This document shows, piece after piece, positions 11,476 through 23,459 of a DNA stretch of 64,000 nucleotides (position 1 is its first letter; every line of letters starts with the position of its first letter). This stretch comes from Owenia fusiformis. Lineage: Eukaryota; Annelida; Polychaeta; Sabellida; Oweniidae. The notes under the pieces were generated by a model that worked only from the letters and a program-made list of their open reading frames with translations, was not told the origin of the DNA and did no database searches. Made by a program: the position numbers and the translations under genes. The stretch spans positions 18,709,513-18,773,512 of the forward strand of contig CAIIXF020000004.1 in assembly GCA_903813345.2 (NCBI GenBank), given 5' to 3'.

Positions 11476-12991
11476 TTAGATTTAGTATGTATACTAAGTA
11501 TTTATAATAATGTGTAAATAAAAATGATTTAGTTTTTGTACAAAAATAAAATACAAAACAAATACTTGTAACCATTGTAAAATAGCCTAGTCTATGTATT
11601 GGGTTACTTAATAAATGTAACATCAGTGTTTTCACTTGTAATATTCAGTGAGATTACTGCTCTGATCACTTGAATTGCAAGTATATGCAGTGATTATTCA
11701 CCAAATTTTATATGGTGCTGTAGAGTAATATGTATTACACTTTTCTTCTTGTTTCCTGGTTTATTTGGTTATCATGGAATACAGTATGCCGTCATAATTT
11801 CATAAACTCCTGATTGCCCTGGTCTCTTGGCTTGTTTAAGCACTTTGTTCATACTTTTACAACTGACTACATAATGTTTAAGATTTGAAGAATTCCTGCC
11901 TCATGCTCTAACAGTTACATCAACTCAAAATGTTAGTTACATGCAGAAATCTATATGTCAGTTTCAGCTGAAAGAAGGCAGTTATTCATCAAATTAGAAT
12001 GTTATATGCTACTAACTGTAGATGATGTACATGATGTATGTGACTATGTAAACCACAACATATTTACAAAAGACTGATAACCCATCACTCTACTGACCAA
12101 GCAACAGAAAATGTTTGAGAATGTTAAGAAAACTACATTTTCAATCTCTTGTTTGTAGAACTGTTGTAAGTTGACAGAATCCTATGCTATTACAATGCAT
12201 GTAACTAATCCTCATAAACTTGACATGATCAATCTACTTGGTACATGTCTTCAATTCAATTCAATGCCAAGTGGATTCAAAGTGAAGCTGAAAGAGTGAG
12301 GCATAGATCAACACTAACTAGTATTTGTATAGTGATATAAGAATTGAGAAAATGTGTACTTTTTAAGCCGATATACTTTAATTGAATTTGTTTGAAACAA
12401 ACACATGTTTTACTTTTATTTGAATTTTCTGATCTTTTATTCTTGAACTTAATAAAACTTAATATGTTTTCCACATATATATGTAAAATGTATATAAATT
12501 GTAAATAAAGCAAAAAGTAAATCAAACACATACTGTTCATTTTAATAAATTAAGTTTGAATCACTAAATGTAAATCATCACACATTATGTTCCTACTTCG
12601 ACTAAAACAAGATACATTGTGTAAATGATCTTGAGAGAACCATCTTGCTTTTGTTCTCACAATAAACCAATTCAAGTGTTCAGAATAATTAGAGTTCATG
12701 TAATTCTTTTTTTGTGTCACTGTGTGATGTGTGATATTAACACCCATATCAAAATAATGAAAAGAACATCAGTACTATAATTTCTAAAATTGTATTTCAC
12801 CATTCACCAAAATATTCATCTCTCGATACAGTTGTTCAATTAAAGAGTACATATTTGAGAAAGTTTTTCCCACAGCATAAAAAACCCCAAGATGTACCCT
12901 GATTGTATCTCTTAGTTTTCCCAATCACTTAACTATAGGCATAACAAGTTAACAAACTTATCAAGTTAACACTTAACTAAATTCACCTTTG
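11476..12991. other. Intergenic region between Wnt11 and PUDP 3' ends
   Basis: No exon recognised. Wnt11 (+) and PUDP (-) converge here, so both 3' untranslated regions and polyadenylation sites should fall in this stretch. AATAAA-type motifs occur on both strands but I cannot tell which are used. Confidence 0.5.
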
Positions 12992-13171
12992 TTAACTATA
13001 AGCAGGTAGTCCAAAACTCTCAGGCACAAATTCTTCTAGGGAATTCAAAATTTGTGTCACTTTATCCCGGAGTTGTGATTGGTCAGCTTGTTTATCTGGT
13101 ATCCATATACACTGCATGCCTGCATTTATTGCACCCAAGGCTCCATTGTTGGCATCTTCAAATACTAGACA
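12992..13171 (-). CDS. PUDP: PUDP exon 5 (HAD motif IV, C terminus)
   Basis: The acceptor ATTGCAG precedes 13171. The exon encodes CLVFEDANNGALGAINAGMQ to SFGLPAYS and a stop. Its first 27 bases and the intron sequence just before it are repeated upstream as a 51-bp tandem array, so several identical acceptors compete. The one used here is the only copy followed by the conserved GALGAINAGMQ, so it must be the downstream-most. Confidence 0.92.
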   Translation of the reverse strand, partial: CLVFEDANNGALGAINAGMQCIWIPDKQADQSQLRDKVTQILNSLEEFVPESFGLPAYS

Positions 13172-16100
13172 CTGCAATATATTTAGAAAGTACATATTGT
13201 TGGCATCTTCAAATACTAGACACTGCAATATATTTAGGAAGTACATATTGTTGGCATCTTCAAAGACTAGACACTGCAATATATTTAGAAAGTACATATT
13301 GTTGGCATCTTCAAATACTAGACACTGCAATATATTTAGGAAGTACATATTGTTGGCATCTTCAAAGACTAGACACTGCAATATATTTAGAAAGTACATA
13401 TTGTTGGCATCTTCAAACACTAGACACTGCAATATATTTAGAAAGTACATATTGTTGGCATCTTCAAACACTAGACACTGCATATACATATAGCAAAGTA
13501 CATATTGTTGGCATGTTCAAACACTAGACACTGCATATACATATAGCAAAGTACATATTGTTGGTACATGGTATCTTCAAACACTAGACACTGCAATATA
13601 TTTAGAAAGTACATATTGTTGGCATCTTCAAACACTAGACACTGCAATATAGTTCATATTGTTGACATCTTCAAATACTAGACACTGCAATATATTTAGA
13701 AAGTACATATTGTTGGCATCTTCAAACACTAGACACTGCAATATATTTAGAAAGTACATATTGTTGGCATCTTCAAATACTAGACACTGCAATATATTTA
13801 GAAAGTACATATTGTTGGCATCTTCAAACACTAGACACTGCAATATATTTAGAAAGTACATATTGTTGGCATCTTCAAAGACTAGACACTGCAATATATT
13901 TAGAAAGTACATATTGTTGGCATCTTCAAACACTAGACACTGCAATATATTTAGAAAGTACATATTGTTGGCATCTTCAAACACTAGACACTGCATATAC
14001 ATATAGCAAAGTACATATTGTTGGCATGTTCAAACACTAGACACTGCATATACATATAACAAAGTACATATTGTTGGCATCTTCAAATTCTAGACACTGC
14101 AACATATATTGAAAAGTACATATATATTCAAACGTATCTCATACTTGAGTGGGTTTGGGGTAGATATCACCCGGGAATATATATCATATCTGAGGAGCGG
14201 GCAGGATATATTATGTATATCCCGCTTCAGGGCAAATGCGGGCAGATATAATATATCCATCCTGCTCACGGGAATTTTTCAAAAGTTTTAAAATTTTTTA
14301 AAAAATTAACATTTGAAAGTTTAAAATTTGTTAAAAAGTTTAAATGTTACAATTTCATTGTATTGAACTAAAAGGAATATTACGAAAATGTTAAATACAA
14401 ATTGTACTTTTACAGTATAGGCCTATCTTGTCATTTGAAAAAGGTGGAACCCCAAACCCACTTAAGTATGAGATACACCAGTTATGTACGATCGGTTTTG
14501 GATAAAGGGTATATCCCTCGGGAAATATTTATATCTCCCCTTGGTCCCTTCGGTCCCTCGGGATGATATAAATATATTCCTCAGGATATAACCTATATCC
14601 AAAACCTCCCAGTACATAACCCTTATATATCCAAACACAAGAAACTGCAATAGTGCAATATACACAAGGGTCATGCTGTTTGAGATTTCACAGTTTGGTA
14701 TCGTGATTGTATTATACAGTTCGGTTATGATTGTGGTTTTCATGGACTATGTAACATGAGCGAACAGATATGAAATTGGTCCAAAAATCAGAAAACATTC
14801 TGAGTGTGTCAAATTGTTTTATTGTTGTAAGTATTCACAATGACATACAAAGTGGACAAGCATAACTCTTCACTAGTACTCTGTTTCAGTAATGTTTATT
14901 GATTTTCTTGTTCAATGTTCATGTTTTTTCAACACATAAAGTAACTTGTCTACTTTTGGCAAAACTAGCACAGTACTTCACTAAACTGAATCCTTTTTTT
15001 ATTCAGAAACATAAGTTCATCAACTTTGACAGGAGACAATATGGCTCAAGGGCGAACGTAATACCTGGAATGTGCCTGCCTCGTTGGCAAATTCAAAGCA
15101 TTTGCTGTTCGGCTTTTTACCGTAATACTGTTCTATGAACCAATAGGATCGCGCGATATATTTAGCATAGATTACTTCCGGGTCAATATGCCAATGAAAT
15201 TTATCAACATTTCCGCTTGACTCCTTATATACACTATGATGTGGAATATTAAGAGCCATTGGTCTTGATAAATGTAATTTACCTTATCTGGAATTGGTTT
15301 CTCATCAAATCTCTGAGCTGCGACTAGAAAGCAATCTGGAGCTGGTTTCCCATGTATCACATCTGGATCACTACTACTGAGAACAACATGGTGAAACAAT
15401 TCAAATAATTCTTGGTGATTTCTGGTTTTTAATTCATAGTTGAATTTGTTTGAGCCAGTTGCTATAGCGATTGGAATGTTGTGTTGTGACAGGTGACGTA
15501 TCAATGTTTCTGCACCTGAAAATTAATCAGATTTCATTCAATGAACGTTATATAATATTTTATTTTTAATGAAGTATGTAATTCTATTATATTTTACCCA
15601 ATTTTCAAGCAAAATGGTTTGTCCTAATTTTCTAGCAGAACAGTTCCCTTTAACGATTTATCCTGAATGAGTACCTGGCAGAAGCTCACAGTGTGGAAAA
15701 AGTCTCTCCTGTGCTTCATGCATTTGTCTCAGATATTCCTCCACAGTTATAGGAAGCTCTAACTCATCTGAAATAATAACAGCATTCTCTATAAAACTAC
15801 CGGTAATATCATTATTTGTATCAATATGTGAACACCTCTCTATAATACAATTACTTTTAGCTGGTCCCAATGGTGTCTGCATTAAACAGGTTTTACTGTA
15901 TAAACAGTGATTTGAATTCAGTCTAAAAAATGATACTTAACAGCAATTTTTAATACCTTTTAAAATAAATTTGGAATAATATTATGACAAATGAAGAAAT
16001 CTTTTTTAAAAATTCTCTAAACTTCATAATTGTTCATAACAAGGTATAGACTGTTCATTTTGAGATGTCAGAGGTATTACTGCCTTGGGGTACTAAAATG

Positions 16101-19100
16101 CAATTTTAATATGTGAAATCCATAGCTTTTGAGAATCTTTAGTTGGCACATATCATGCAGACATTTTTAATGGACATTTGTTTTCAACCCCAACACCCTG
16201 AATCCACCAGTATCTATCTCAATTTTGCCAAGAATTGCAATTGGTATTTAAAAAAAAATGAAAAATTAATTTGCTCCACGGGTAACAAATTATTTCAAGT
16301 TTCCTGGTGAATGTCGAGTCTCACATCATACAAATGTAATTTTAGGTGATCTGTCTGCATGGTGTGCATATGGCTTTCTTTGGAATACCTAACATGGCAG
16401 TTTTCAGGTAGCTTCTTCAAAAACTTAGTTTTTCCAGAACTGATTACGAATGTATAAAATAATTATATACTTACTTATTAATATTTTTGCTGATTCTTGT
16501 TCTTTCTTTCCCATTTGTTTTGCTTTGATTTCCCATGTGAATGTTTTCCCATATTTTTCACATAATTCATTGGAGGCTACAGTGTATAGTCTTTCTGTAT
16601 CTGGAAAACATATATTACTGTTTTTACTTAAAAACAGATATATGAATGTTTACATTTACAAGACAAACATACTTTATTTTGTACCAGAAAATAACCAAAA
16701 TGTACAGATATAGGGCTTGTTTCTCCCCCCTACACAGGCAAATTACATTGGAGCCTGTACGACCCCCTCTTAGTTAGTATTCCAAATTTTCGACCCATGT
16801 ACTTACTACTTGCCCATACCGAGACCTGTAACTGCTGGTAATTTTCGACCCATGTACTTGCCCATATGGGATTCTTTACGAGGCTCGTAATAGCTTGTTA
16901 TTTCCAAGCTCTGTAGTGGCCTGTCATTACACTGCCCATAAGTATCCTTAATTTTTGACCCACGTACTTGCCCGTACAAGGCTCATAATGAGGCACCTAA
17001 TAGTTCATTATTTTCGATAAACTTTTTGTGATCAATGAAATAAAATATAGAGTACATTTAAAATGACATTTTGATTATATGTAAACGTGGAAAAATATGT
17101 CTGAAATATTTTTAAAATATTCACAGCCCTGTATTCATATGATGGATCAGTATAAAGCTCGAAAACAAAATTGTCTGGATACAGCAATGGCAGAGACCAT
17201 ATTTGTCAACTCGTGGAAAACTTATGTTGAAACATAAGAACACGGGAAAGTTGCCATTTTTCAACTTTCAGTTTCGAAACGATAATTTCATGCATCTTTT
17301 TGCATATAGCAGTCGTTATAGGCTGTCCTTAATCAGCATATCGATTATTAATTGAAAGGATTCCTTATGTTTTTACTGGATATATCTAACAATCATTTTC
17401 TACAAATTTCAGAAGCATCAAAAACGACCTCCCTTATACTCTTAATAACCAGTACACACTCATCGGAGGGCTTGCCCGACCCTCCAGACAAGCCCCTGTG
17501 GCCTTACCCAATGTTATCAAAATGTGATATGTGAAACTTTTTTGTTTAAGGTACAGCTGGAAAGTAACATTTTGGTAAAAAATTGCTATACCTGCACATG
17601 TTATTTTCTGGTACAAAATAAAGTATGAAGGCATGTGTCAATTTCCTTGCTTTTTTCAGGAAAGTATCATTACATTGTCTTCCTTTAGAATATTTGGTAG
17701 GAGTTCAATGGGAACTCCAGGAAATTCTGATATCTTTCTATTTTTCCAAATTTCTTTCAAAGTTTCCAGACAACACAGGAGCTACCATTGACCCATTTCC
17801 AGGTTTACTAAAAGTAGACAGTGTAATGATACTTTCCTGAAAAAAGCAAGGAAATAAACACATATGCCTTCATACTTAAATTTGTACCAGAAAATAACAT
17901 GTGCAGCTATAGCAATTTTTTACCAAAATGTTACTTTCCAGCTGAACCTTAAATTCCAGGCTTAACATTACAACAGTCATGACAGGTCTTGCAACCATTG
18001 TCACGGTCATATCTAGGTGCATTCATGCACCCTCTGGGTCTCTGAGGATCGTCTAATGCAAGTCCATACGACAATCCAACGCATTAGAGGCGGTGTTCAC
18101 CGTCTAGGTCATATCAGGCTTTAACATTACAACGGTCATGTCAGGCCTTGCAATAAAGTATAGCATTGTTACGGTCATATCAGGCTTAACATTACAACCA
18201 GGCCATGCGATATAATATAGCAATGTCAAGGTTATATCAGGCTATCCCGATAACACGTACTACAACAGTCATGGCAGGATTTTTGCGAAACTTAAAAACA
18301 CTTAATAACATGGTGACTGTTGTGCCAGGCATAAGTCTTGCAACATATAGGGTCTCGGTCCTGTGGTCAATTTGATGAAACTCAACAATGCTTTATTGCC
18401 CCCTTTATTTGATTAGGGGTTTGATTTATCTCGTTCCAAGACTCTCTACGTTCTAAACGAAGTTCCAAACGAAGTTATAAACGAAGAGGATGGTGTTGGA
18501 ACAAGATAAGGTTTGACACAGGCAATGGAACATAGAAATAATCCCCCCCCACTCTCTGTACATAAGTAAATAAAACAGGAACTTATCGTAGAAACTTGCA
18601 ATTTGCCTGTGAGGTTTGATATGTTGTGATATACAACCTTACTTCCTGCGAAAGCTATTTGGATTTTGATATAATAGCTTTCCCACGGAGCATTTGGACA
18701 GCTCAATGATCGTGACCTTTGAAATTGAATTAAGTCGATCCGCGGCTTACTTTTGGTCTCTAACTGTGTCTTACATCAGTATCATCAATCCGTGTAAGTA
18801 TTGGAGCGCTGGAGTACTTCTTTCTTGATCAAGACTTGTAATTGTTAGTCGAGTGAATCGTTTTACTGCCAAATTCCAATATGGCGGTTTCTGCTCGGAC
18901 ATTATCGTAAATCTCCGGAGGTTGTCCGAACCCAACTAATTCTCAAAATTCATTTCGTTCGTTGCATATCTCGCACCTAGCAAACCGCCATATTGGAAAT
19001 AGGTCTAAAAAACTTTCACTCGATGAACAATTTACAAGTCTTGATCGAAAAAGAAGTACTCCAGCGCTCCAATACTTACACGGATTGATGATACTGATGT

Positions 19101-22100
19101 AAGACACAGTTAGAGACCAAAAGTAAGCCGCGGATCGACTTAATTCGATTTCAAAGGTCACTATTGATTAGTCCAACAACATTAGACCTAGCCCGTGCCT
19201 CGTTTCTTATCTGACATGTGTTATGGCCCGGCTGGCCCCAAGAAAAGTCCTAATAATAAAGAACGCCGTTATTGAGTTTAACGACGTTGAACTAACTATT
19301 GATCAGCTGTTCACTTCTCCGTTTGAGAGCTAGACTGTATCCTTCGTCTGAATAAATATTCAGACTGTAAGTCACCTATTGTAAAATGTGGTGTTGTATA
19401 AATGTTACAAATAAGTTTGTTAATGATAGAATGATTACCTTATAAAGAACTCACAATATTATTTTTTCGTATATTGTCCTCTTACTGAAGATATTCATAA
19501 AATGTACAGACGCTTCTTGTAGCGAAGCCATTGATTAGGTCAAGCCATTTTGGCAATGCCAATTCTCACGATAAACGAGATTTAGCCAGTGACGTCAGTC
19601 TATTTGTAAACAAATAACACGTGGAGCGAGAGCAACATTACGGAAGCGTATTGCTAAATTCCATTTGTGCGGGAATTTATTAGATCTAGTCATTTATTAT
19701 CATTATCCCTAACTGCCCTAATTCACGTCACCATACTAGTCAATGGGCAAAAGGGCAAACGCCTGATTTTTTATCTCGAGTTATGGATTTATGTGGCCTC
19801 ACTGGCCTATCTGAGGTTCTAAAGCTATGTCTAAGCTACATCTTGACACTAAACTCAATAGGGGCCAACCATCTACTTTTTGAAATAATTGGTCAATTGT
19901 GACACTACCCCCTCTCTCTGCAGACACAAATTGAAATTCACAAAAATGAAGACAATTAATACGCCACTTGACTCGAAATTTTCCTTCAGATAACCCAAAT
20001 GAACGCATTTTCAGAAGAAATGGCATGTTGTCATTGCAAAAAGAATACAACTGCGCCTACATACTAGCTTACTGACTCGTCATGATCACAATTGTGTTGG
20101 GACTACATTTATTTTTGAATACTACTTTTTTCTATTCAGCGGAAGTGACGTATTAGGGCATTTTGGCCTAATAGCCACATGGTTGGATGATTTCTGGCTT
20201 TAAATTGCGTTTTTCCAATTTACTAGAGTTTTTCAAGTAGTTTTGTGCAGTTTAAGAATATTCTGACAGCAATTATGAAAAATATGGCTACTTCATTACC
20301 CCTGGGGTCATTTTTCCAAGAACCCAATGGTTTTCCTTTAAATTTGACTAGTTTTTCATTTACATCATGAAATCCACTGCCTGATGGTGACATTTTTCAT
20401 TATCGTGTCAAGAAATTGAGTATTTTATTGCATATTGCGATTTTTAGCCAAAATCACTGAACCGTGAACCAGAAAATTGGACAAATTTGGCCCACTTTTT
20501 GGCAAAATCTTACTAAAATCATCACTTTTTCATCCTTTATTCCATTCAACAACCTCCTGATTTGAAAAATGATGACAAATTTGATCAGTTTTGACTCTGG
20601 ACTAGAGAATTGGGACTTTTGAGATATTTTTTAGCTCGAATGTAGTCATTCAGAGTGAACAAATACATCAAAAATTGACACTTAACTCACCAATTTCTGA
20701 CTGCACCCCCGATATGTACCTTCTTTCTATACTGGAAACCATAAGATGGAAAATTCTCTCTTTATTATGAATAGCAACTCGTTGGCTTCCCCATTTACGA
20801 CAACAAATGACATTTAGGGGTCACTAAGGACAAAATTGTAGCCAAATATCGTCAAAATCAGTGGTTTTTGGGGTAAAAAGCGAAAACTGCTGATTCAGCA
20901 AAAACATTAAATTTGTTCATGAGAATTCCCCTTTTTGCCTCCGTCCAAAATATGTTTCACACTAATAAACTTCAATTCTGGGCGATTCTGAGTAGTTTTA
21001 AAAAATTTGGGTCACTTTCACATGTGACTAATAGGCAAAACTGCCCTAATTCACGTCACCATACTAGTCAATGGGCAAAAGGGCAAACGCCTGACTTTTT
21101 ATCTCGAGTTATGGATTTATGTGGCCTCACTGGCCTATCTGAGGTTCTAAAGCTATGTCTAAGCTACATCTTGACACTAAACTCAATAGGGGCCAACCAT
21201 CTACTTTTTGAAATAATTGGTCAATTGTGACACTACCCCCTCTCTCTGCAGACACAAATTGAAATTCACAAAAATGAAGGCAAAATTAATACGCCACTTG
21301 ACTCGAAATTTTCCTTCAGATAACCCAAATGAACGCATTTTCAGAAGAAATGGCATGTTGTCATTGCAAAAAGAATACAACTGCGCCTACATACTAGCTT
21401 ACTGACTCGTCATGATCACAATTGTGTTGGGACTACATTTATTTTTGAATACTACTTTTTTCTATTCAGCGGAAGTGACGTATTAGGGCATTTTGGCCTT
21501 ATGAACACATCCTGAAGTTTCGGTGAGTCTGAACATTTCATTATTTTATATCAACTTGTACCCGCCTTATACAAATATTTTTGCTTCTAGTTTAAGGTTC
21601 AGCTGGAAAGTAACATTTTGGTAAAAAATTGCTATACCTGCACATGTTATTTTCTGGTACAAAATTAAGTATGAAGGCATGTGTGTATTTCCTTGCTTTT
21701 TTCAGGAAAGTATCATTACACTGTCTACTTTTAGTAAACCTGGAAACAGGTCAATGGTAGCTCTTGTGTTGTCTGGAAACTTTGAAAGAAAATTTGGAAA
21801 AAAAGAAATTGTGAAATATCAGAATTTCCTGGAGTTCCCATTGAACTCCTACTAGATATTCTTAAAGAAGACAGTGTAATGATACTTTCCTGAAAAAAGC
21901 AAGGCAATTGACAAATGTCTTCATACTTTATTTTGTACCAGAAAATAACATGTGCTGGTATAGCAATTTTTTACCAAAATGTTACTTTCCAGCTGTACCT
22001 TAAGATGAACATCTCTTCAACATATTCACCAATTTTCAAGGTGAACATTCTTATAATAAACGAGAAATTAATGTGCAAAAAATATCACCGCGATTTCCAC

Positions 22101-23459
22101 TGGAAATATATCAATCATAACAGACCGAATATTATATTCGGTCTGTTGGAACATACTAAAAATTTCTCCATCTAAAATGTCATTCGACTTTTGGGCAATT
22201 AATTTAGTCCCTGCCTGCATTTAGTAGTCATATATTGTCATGTGCATAATTTTGAAACCATATCCTAATTATTTCACAAACCCTTTGTTGATTCTGCCAT
22301 AGTTTCCAATTTGTAAACAGCATTTAGCCTTTTTAATTGGGAACTTTTTTGAAATTTCCAAAATGGCTGCCATGTGATTCCAGAATTAACATGAGTGTGA
22401 CGTGACATCACAGTTGCTCGTTCCTAGGTAACAACAAGATCACAATTGCTCGTTTCTAGATAGCAACAAGATTTTTGATAAAATGGCACAGAATTACCCT
22501 GATTAACACCCTTAAAATCCGATTTTCAAAGAATATATTTGGAGAAACAATAAAAGGTAAGTGGAATAAATTAGAAGATGGTTTCAAGTTACCACAGAAG
22601 TCAATTTGAAACTCAAGAATGCTTTCTTTGACTCATAATCACAAAAAAGTCGAGTGACATTTTAGATGGAGAATTTCTTAGTTTGAGAGCCATAAGTTTC
22701 AAAATCTAACATGGCTCTCGAAGTGAGTAAATACAACCATTATGCTGGGGAGATCACTGAGACTAAAAATGCATTTAGATATATTATCAGGTTACTCCCG
22801 TCGAGAGCTACTAAGATTTTGAAAGTATAGCTCTCTATCGCTAGGATCAACAGCTTAAGAATCCTGACTTCAAAGAAAATTTCAGGGAATTCAGCTGACT
22901 CATGTTGCACATTATATACCTGAAAATGTATCCTACATCGCCATCTTTCATTCAATTCAACTATAGAACGTCTCACTGCCCTATGTATCGATCAGGACTT
23001 CATTTTATTGGTCGTGTCAAAAGTTTTGGCCAGGTATATTCAATATGGCGGCTTGACGTTTCCCAAGTTGCGCATGCGTCGATAGTATTTCCGTTAACCG
23101 CCATATATTGGAAATGGGTATCGAACAAAAAACGATTAGAACTCCTGATCGCCATAGAAGCACATCCGCGATCCTACATGCACGGGGAAAGTAGACACAT
23201 ATGAGCCCATATGTAGGCTACAGTTTGAGACAAACAGCAAGCCGTTGACTGGCGCTGATCAAATTAAGATGTTACAATTCTTCAGCTGGGAGATCCTCAC
23301 GATGGAGAGCTATACTTTCAAAATCTAACATGGTAGCTCTCGACGTGAGTAATTATCAGGCAATTTAAAAGAAGACAAGATCTGAACTATATTACCTAGC
23401 AGAAGTCCATCCATATCAAAGATCACATGAGAAACAGGCTTGTTTCCGGAAGTTGACAT
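12992..23459 (-). CDS. PUDP: Pseudouridine-5'-phosphatase (HAD superfamily)
   Basis: Five exons join in phase on the minus strand: 23459-23396, 16600-16475, 15767-15675, 15515-15283 and 13171-12992. They give 231 residues, against 228 in the human enzyme. HAD motifs in order: I, FDMDG with the nucleophile Asp15 and acid/base Asp17; II, AIATGS; III, Lys in HGKPAPD; IV, acidic pair in CLVFEDANNG (residues 177-178). The C terminus (NSLEEFVPESFGLPAYS) closely matches the vertebrate protein. The enzyme removes phosphate from pseudouridine 5'-phosphate, a product of RNA breakdown, in the cytosol. The start MSTSGNKPVSH is chosen because it sits just before the first conserved strand, as in relatives. 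The last acceptor lies at the edge of a 19-copy array that repeats that acceptor and the first codons of the exon. Intron 1 is 6.8 kb and full of foldback elements. Confidence 0.93.
13142..14112 (-). repeat. 51-bp array repeating the PUDP exon 5 acceptor
   Basis: About 19 copies of a 51-bp unit. On the minus strand each unit reads (intron) ATATTGCAG, then TGTCTAGTATTTGAAGATGC and CAACAATATG, i.e. a splice acceptor followed by codons for CLVFEDANN. Because 51 is 17 codons, seven units next to the real exon (to about 13489) form one open frame of repeating CLVFEDANNMYFLNILQ. A second run of seven is open at 13628-14002. Units near 13489-13560 and 13981-14100 have a changed spacer (GCATATACATATAGC), break the frame and still keep the CAG. 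Single-base variants (AATACT, AAGACT, AACACT) distinguish copies, so this is not simple assembly stutter. Confidence 0.96.
14134..14476. mobile_element. Foldback/MITE-like element
   Basis: Terminal inverted repeats of about 28 bp: GTATCTCATACTTGAGTGGG... at 14134-14161 and its complement at 14449-14476. There is no coding capacity. It lies in PUDP intron 4. Confidence 0.8.
14484..14619. repeat. Imperfect inverted repeat
   Basis: TTATGTAC...GTTTTGGATA...GGTATATCC near the left end is mirrored by GGATATA...TATCCAAAAC...GTACATAA near the right end. It is a small hairpin directly beside the previous foldback element and shares its GATATA-rich style, so the two may be relatives. Confidence 0.6.
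15283..15515 (-). CDS. PUDP: PUDP exon 4 (HAD motifs II and III)
   Basis: Acceptor TTTTCAG precedes 15515 and donor GTAAAT begins at 15282. It encodes AETLIRHLSQHNIPIAIATG, SSDPDVIHGKPAPDCFL and RFDEKPIPDK, and ends in phase 0. Confidence 0.94.
15675..15767 (-). CDS. PUDP: PUDP exon 3
   Basis: Acceptor TTATTTCAG precedes 15767 and donor GTACTC begins at 15674. It encodes ELELPITVEEYLRQMHEAQE and RLFPHCELLP, part of the helical cap. Confidence 0.92.
16475..16600 (-). CDS. PUDP: PUDP exon 2
   Basis: Acceptor TTTTCCAG precedes 16600 and donor GTAAGT begins at 16474. It encodes (D)TERLYTVASNELCEKYG, then FTWEIKAKQMGKKEQESAKI, matching the cap-domain start of PUDP. It is too short to stand out as an open frame. 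Confidence 0.92.
16740..17020. repeat. Degenerate short repeats in PUDP intron 1
   Basis: Phrases such as TTTTCGACCCATGTACTTGC and CCATACGAG-like segments recur three to four times in altered form. No protein-coding signal. Confidence 0.45.
17546..17952. mobile_element. Foldback element, copy 1
   Basis: About 407 bp with long terminal inverted repeats starting TTAAGGTACAGCTGGAAAGT on the left and ending with the complement at 17952. The inner parts are also partly palindromic (AAGTATCATTACA / TGTAATGATACTTTCC). A second copy at 21592-22003 lies in the opposite orientation. Confidence 0.88.
17953..18702. other. Intronic sequence, mild repeats only
   Basis: Degenerate repeats of the type TTAACATTACAACGGTCATG and TCAGGCCTTGCAA occur at about 17958-18280. 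Nothing else is recognised. Confidence 0.45.
18703..19167. mobile_element. Foldback element with ~190-bp arms
   Basis: The left arm (from about 18703) reads TCAATGATCGTGACCTTTGA, then GTCGATCCGCGGCTTACTTT and continues to AATATGGCGGTTT. The right arm (to 19167) is its imperfect complement. About 75 bp separates the arms. No transposase. Confidence 0.88.
19711..20169. repeat. 459-bp repeat, copy 1
   Basis: Nearly identical to 21039-21499 in the same orientation. Its start (ACTGCCCTAATTCACGTCAC) and end (GTGACGTATTAGGGCATTTT) are imperfect inverted repeats of each other, which suggests a MITE-like unit. It also contains CTAGTCAATGGGCAAAAGGG. Confidence 0.88.
20170..21038. other. 0.87-kb segment between two direct repeats
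   Basis: Unique sequence whose ends (GGCCTAATAGCCACATG at the left, CATGTGACTAATAGGC at the right) are themselves imperfect inverted repeats continuing into the TAGGGCA motif of the flanking copies. It may be the body of a composite element of about 1.8 kb (19711-21499). No transposase frame is visible. Confidence 0.55.
21039..21499. repeat. 459-bp repeat, copy 2
   Basis: Direct copy of 19711-20169, differing at only a few positions (for example GAAGGCAAAATTAATACG in place of GAAGACAATTAATACG). Confidence 0.88.
21592..22003. mobile_element. Foldback element, copy 2 (inverted)
   Basis: Same family as 17546-17952, with its centre in reverse orientation (AACCTGGAAACAGGTCAATG here against the complement in copy 1). 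Ends are TTAAGG at 21592 and CCTTAA at 22003. Confidence 0.88.
22797..23348. repeat. Inverted repeat in PUDP intron 1
   Basis: CGTCGAGAGCTACTAAGATT and TTGAAAGTATAGCTCTCTAT at about 22797-22870 are mirrored at about 23275-23348, just inside the first intron. A third, shorter partial copy lies at 22697-22725. It may be a foldback element about 550 bp long. Confidence 0.7.
23396..23459 (-). CDS. PUDP: PUDP exon 1 (HAD motif I)
   Basis: ATG at 23459-23457. It encodes MSTSGNKPVSHVIFDMDGLL plus one more Leu and one base of an Asp codon; the donor GTAATA follows at 23395. An upstream in-frame Met exists (MNYRSDTPRSFK precedes) but the shorter start fits the family. Confidence 0.88.

Noticed and set aside
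13054-14006. Plus-strand repeating frames across the 51-bp array
   Set aside because: Shadows of the PUDP acceptor array on the opposite strand, open only because the period is 51.
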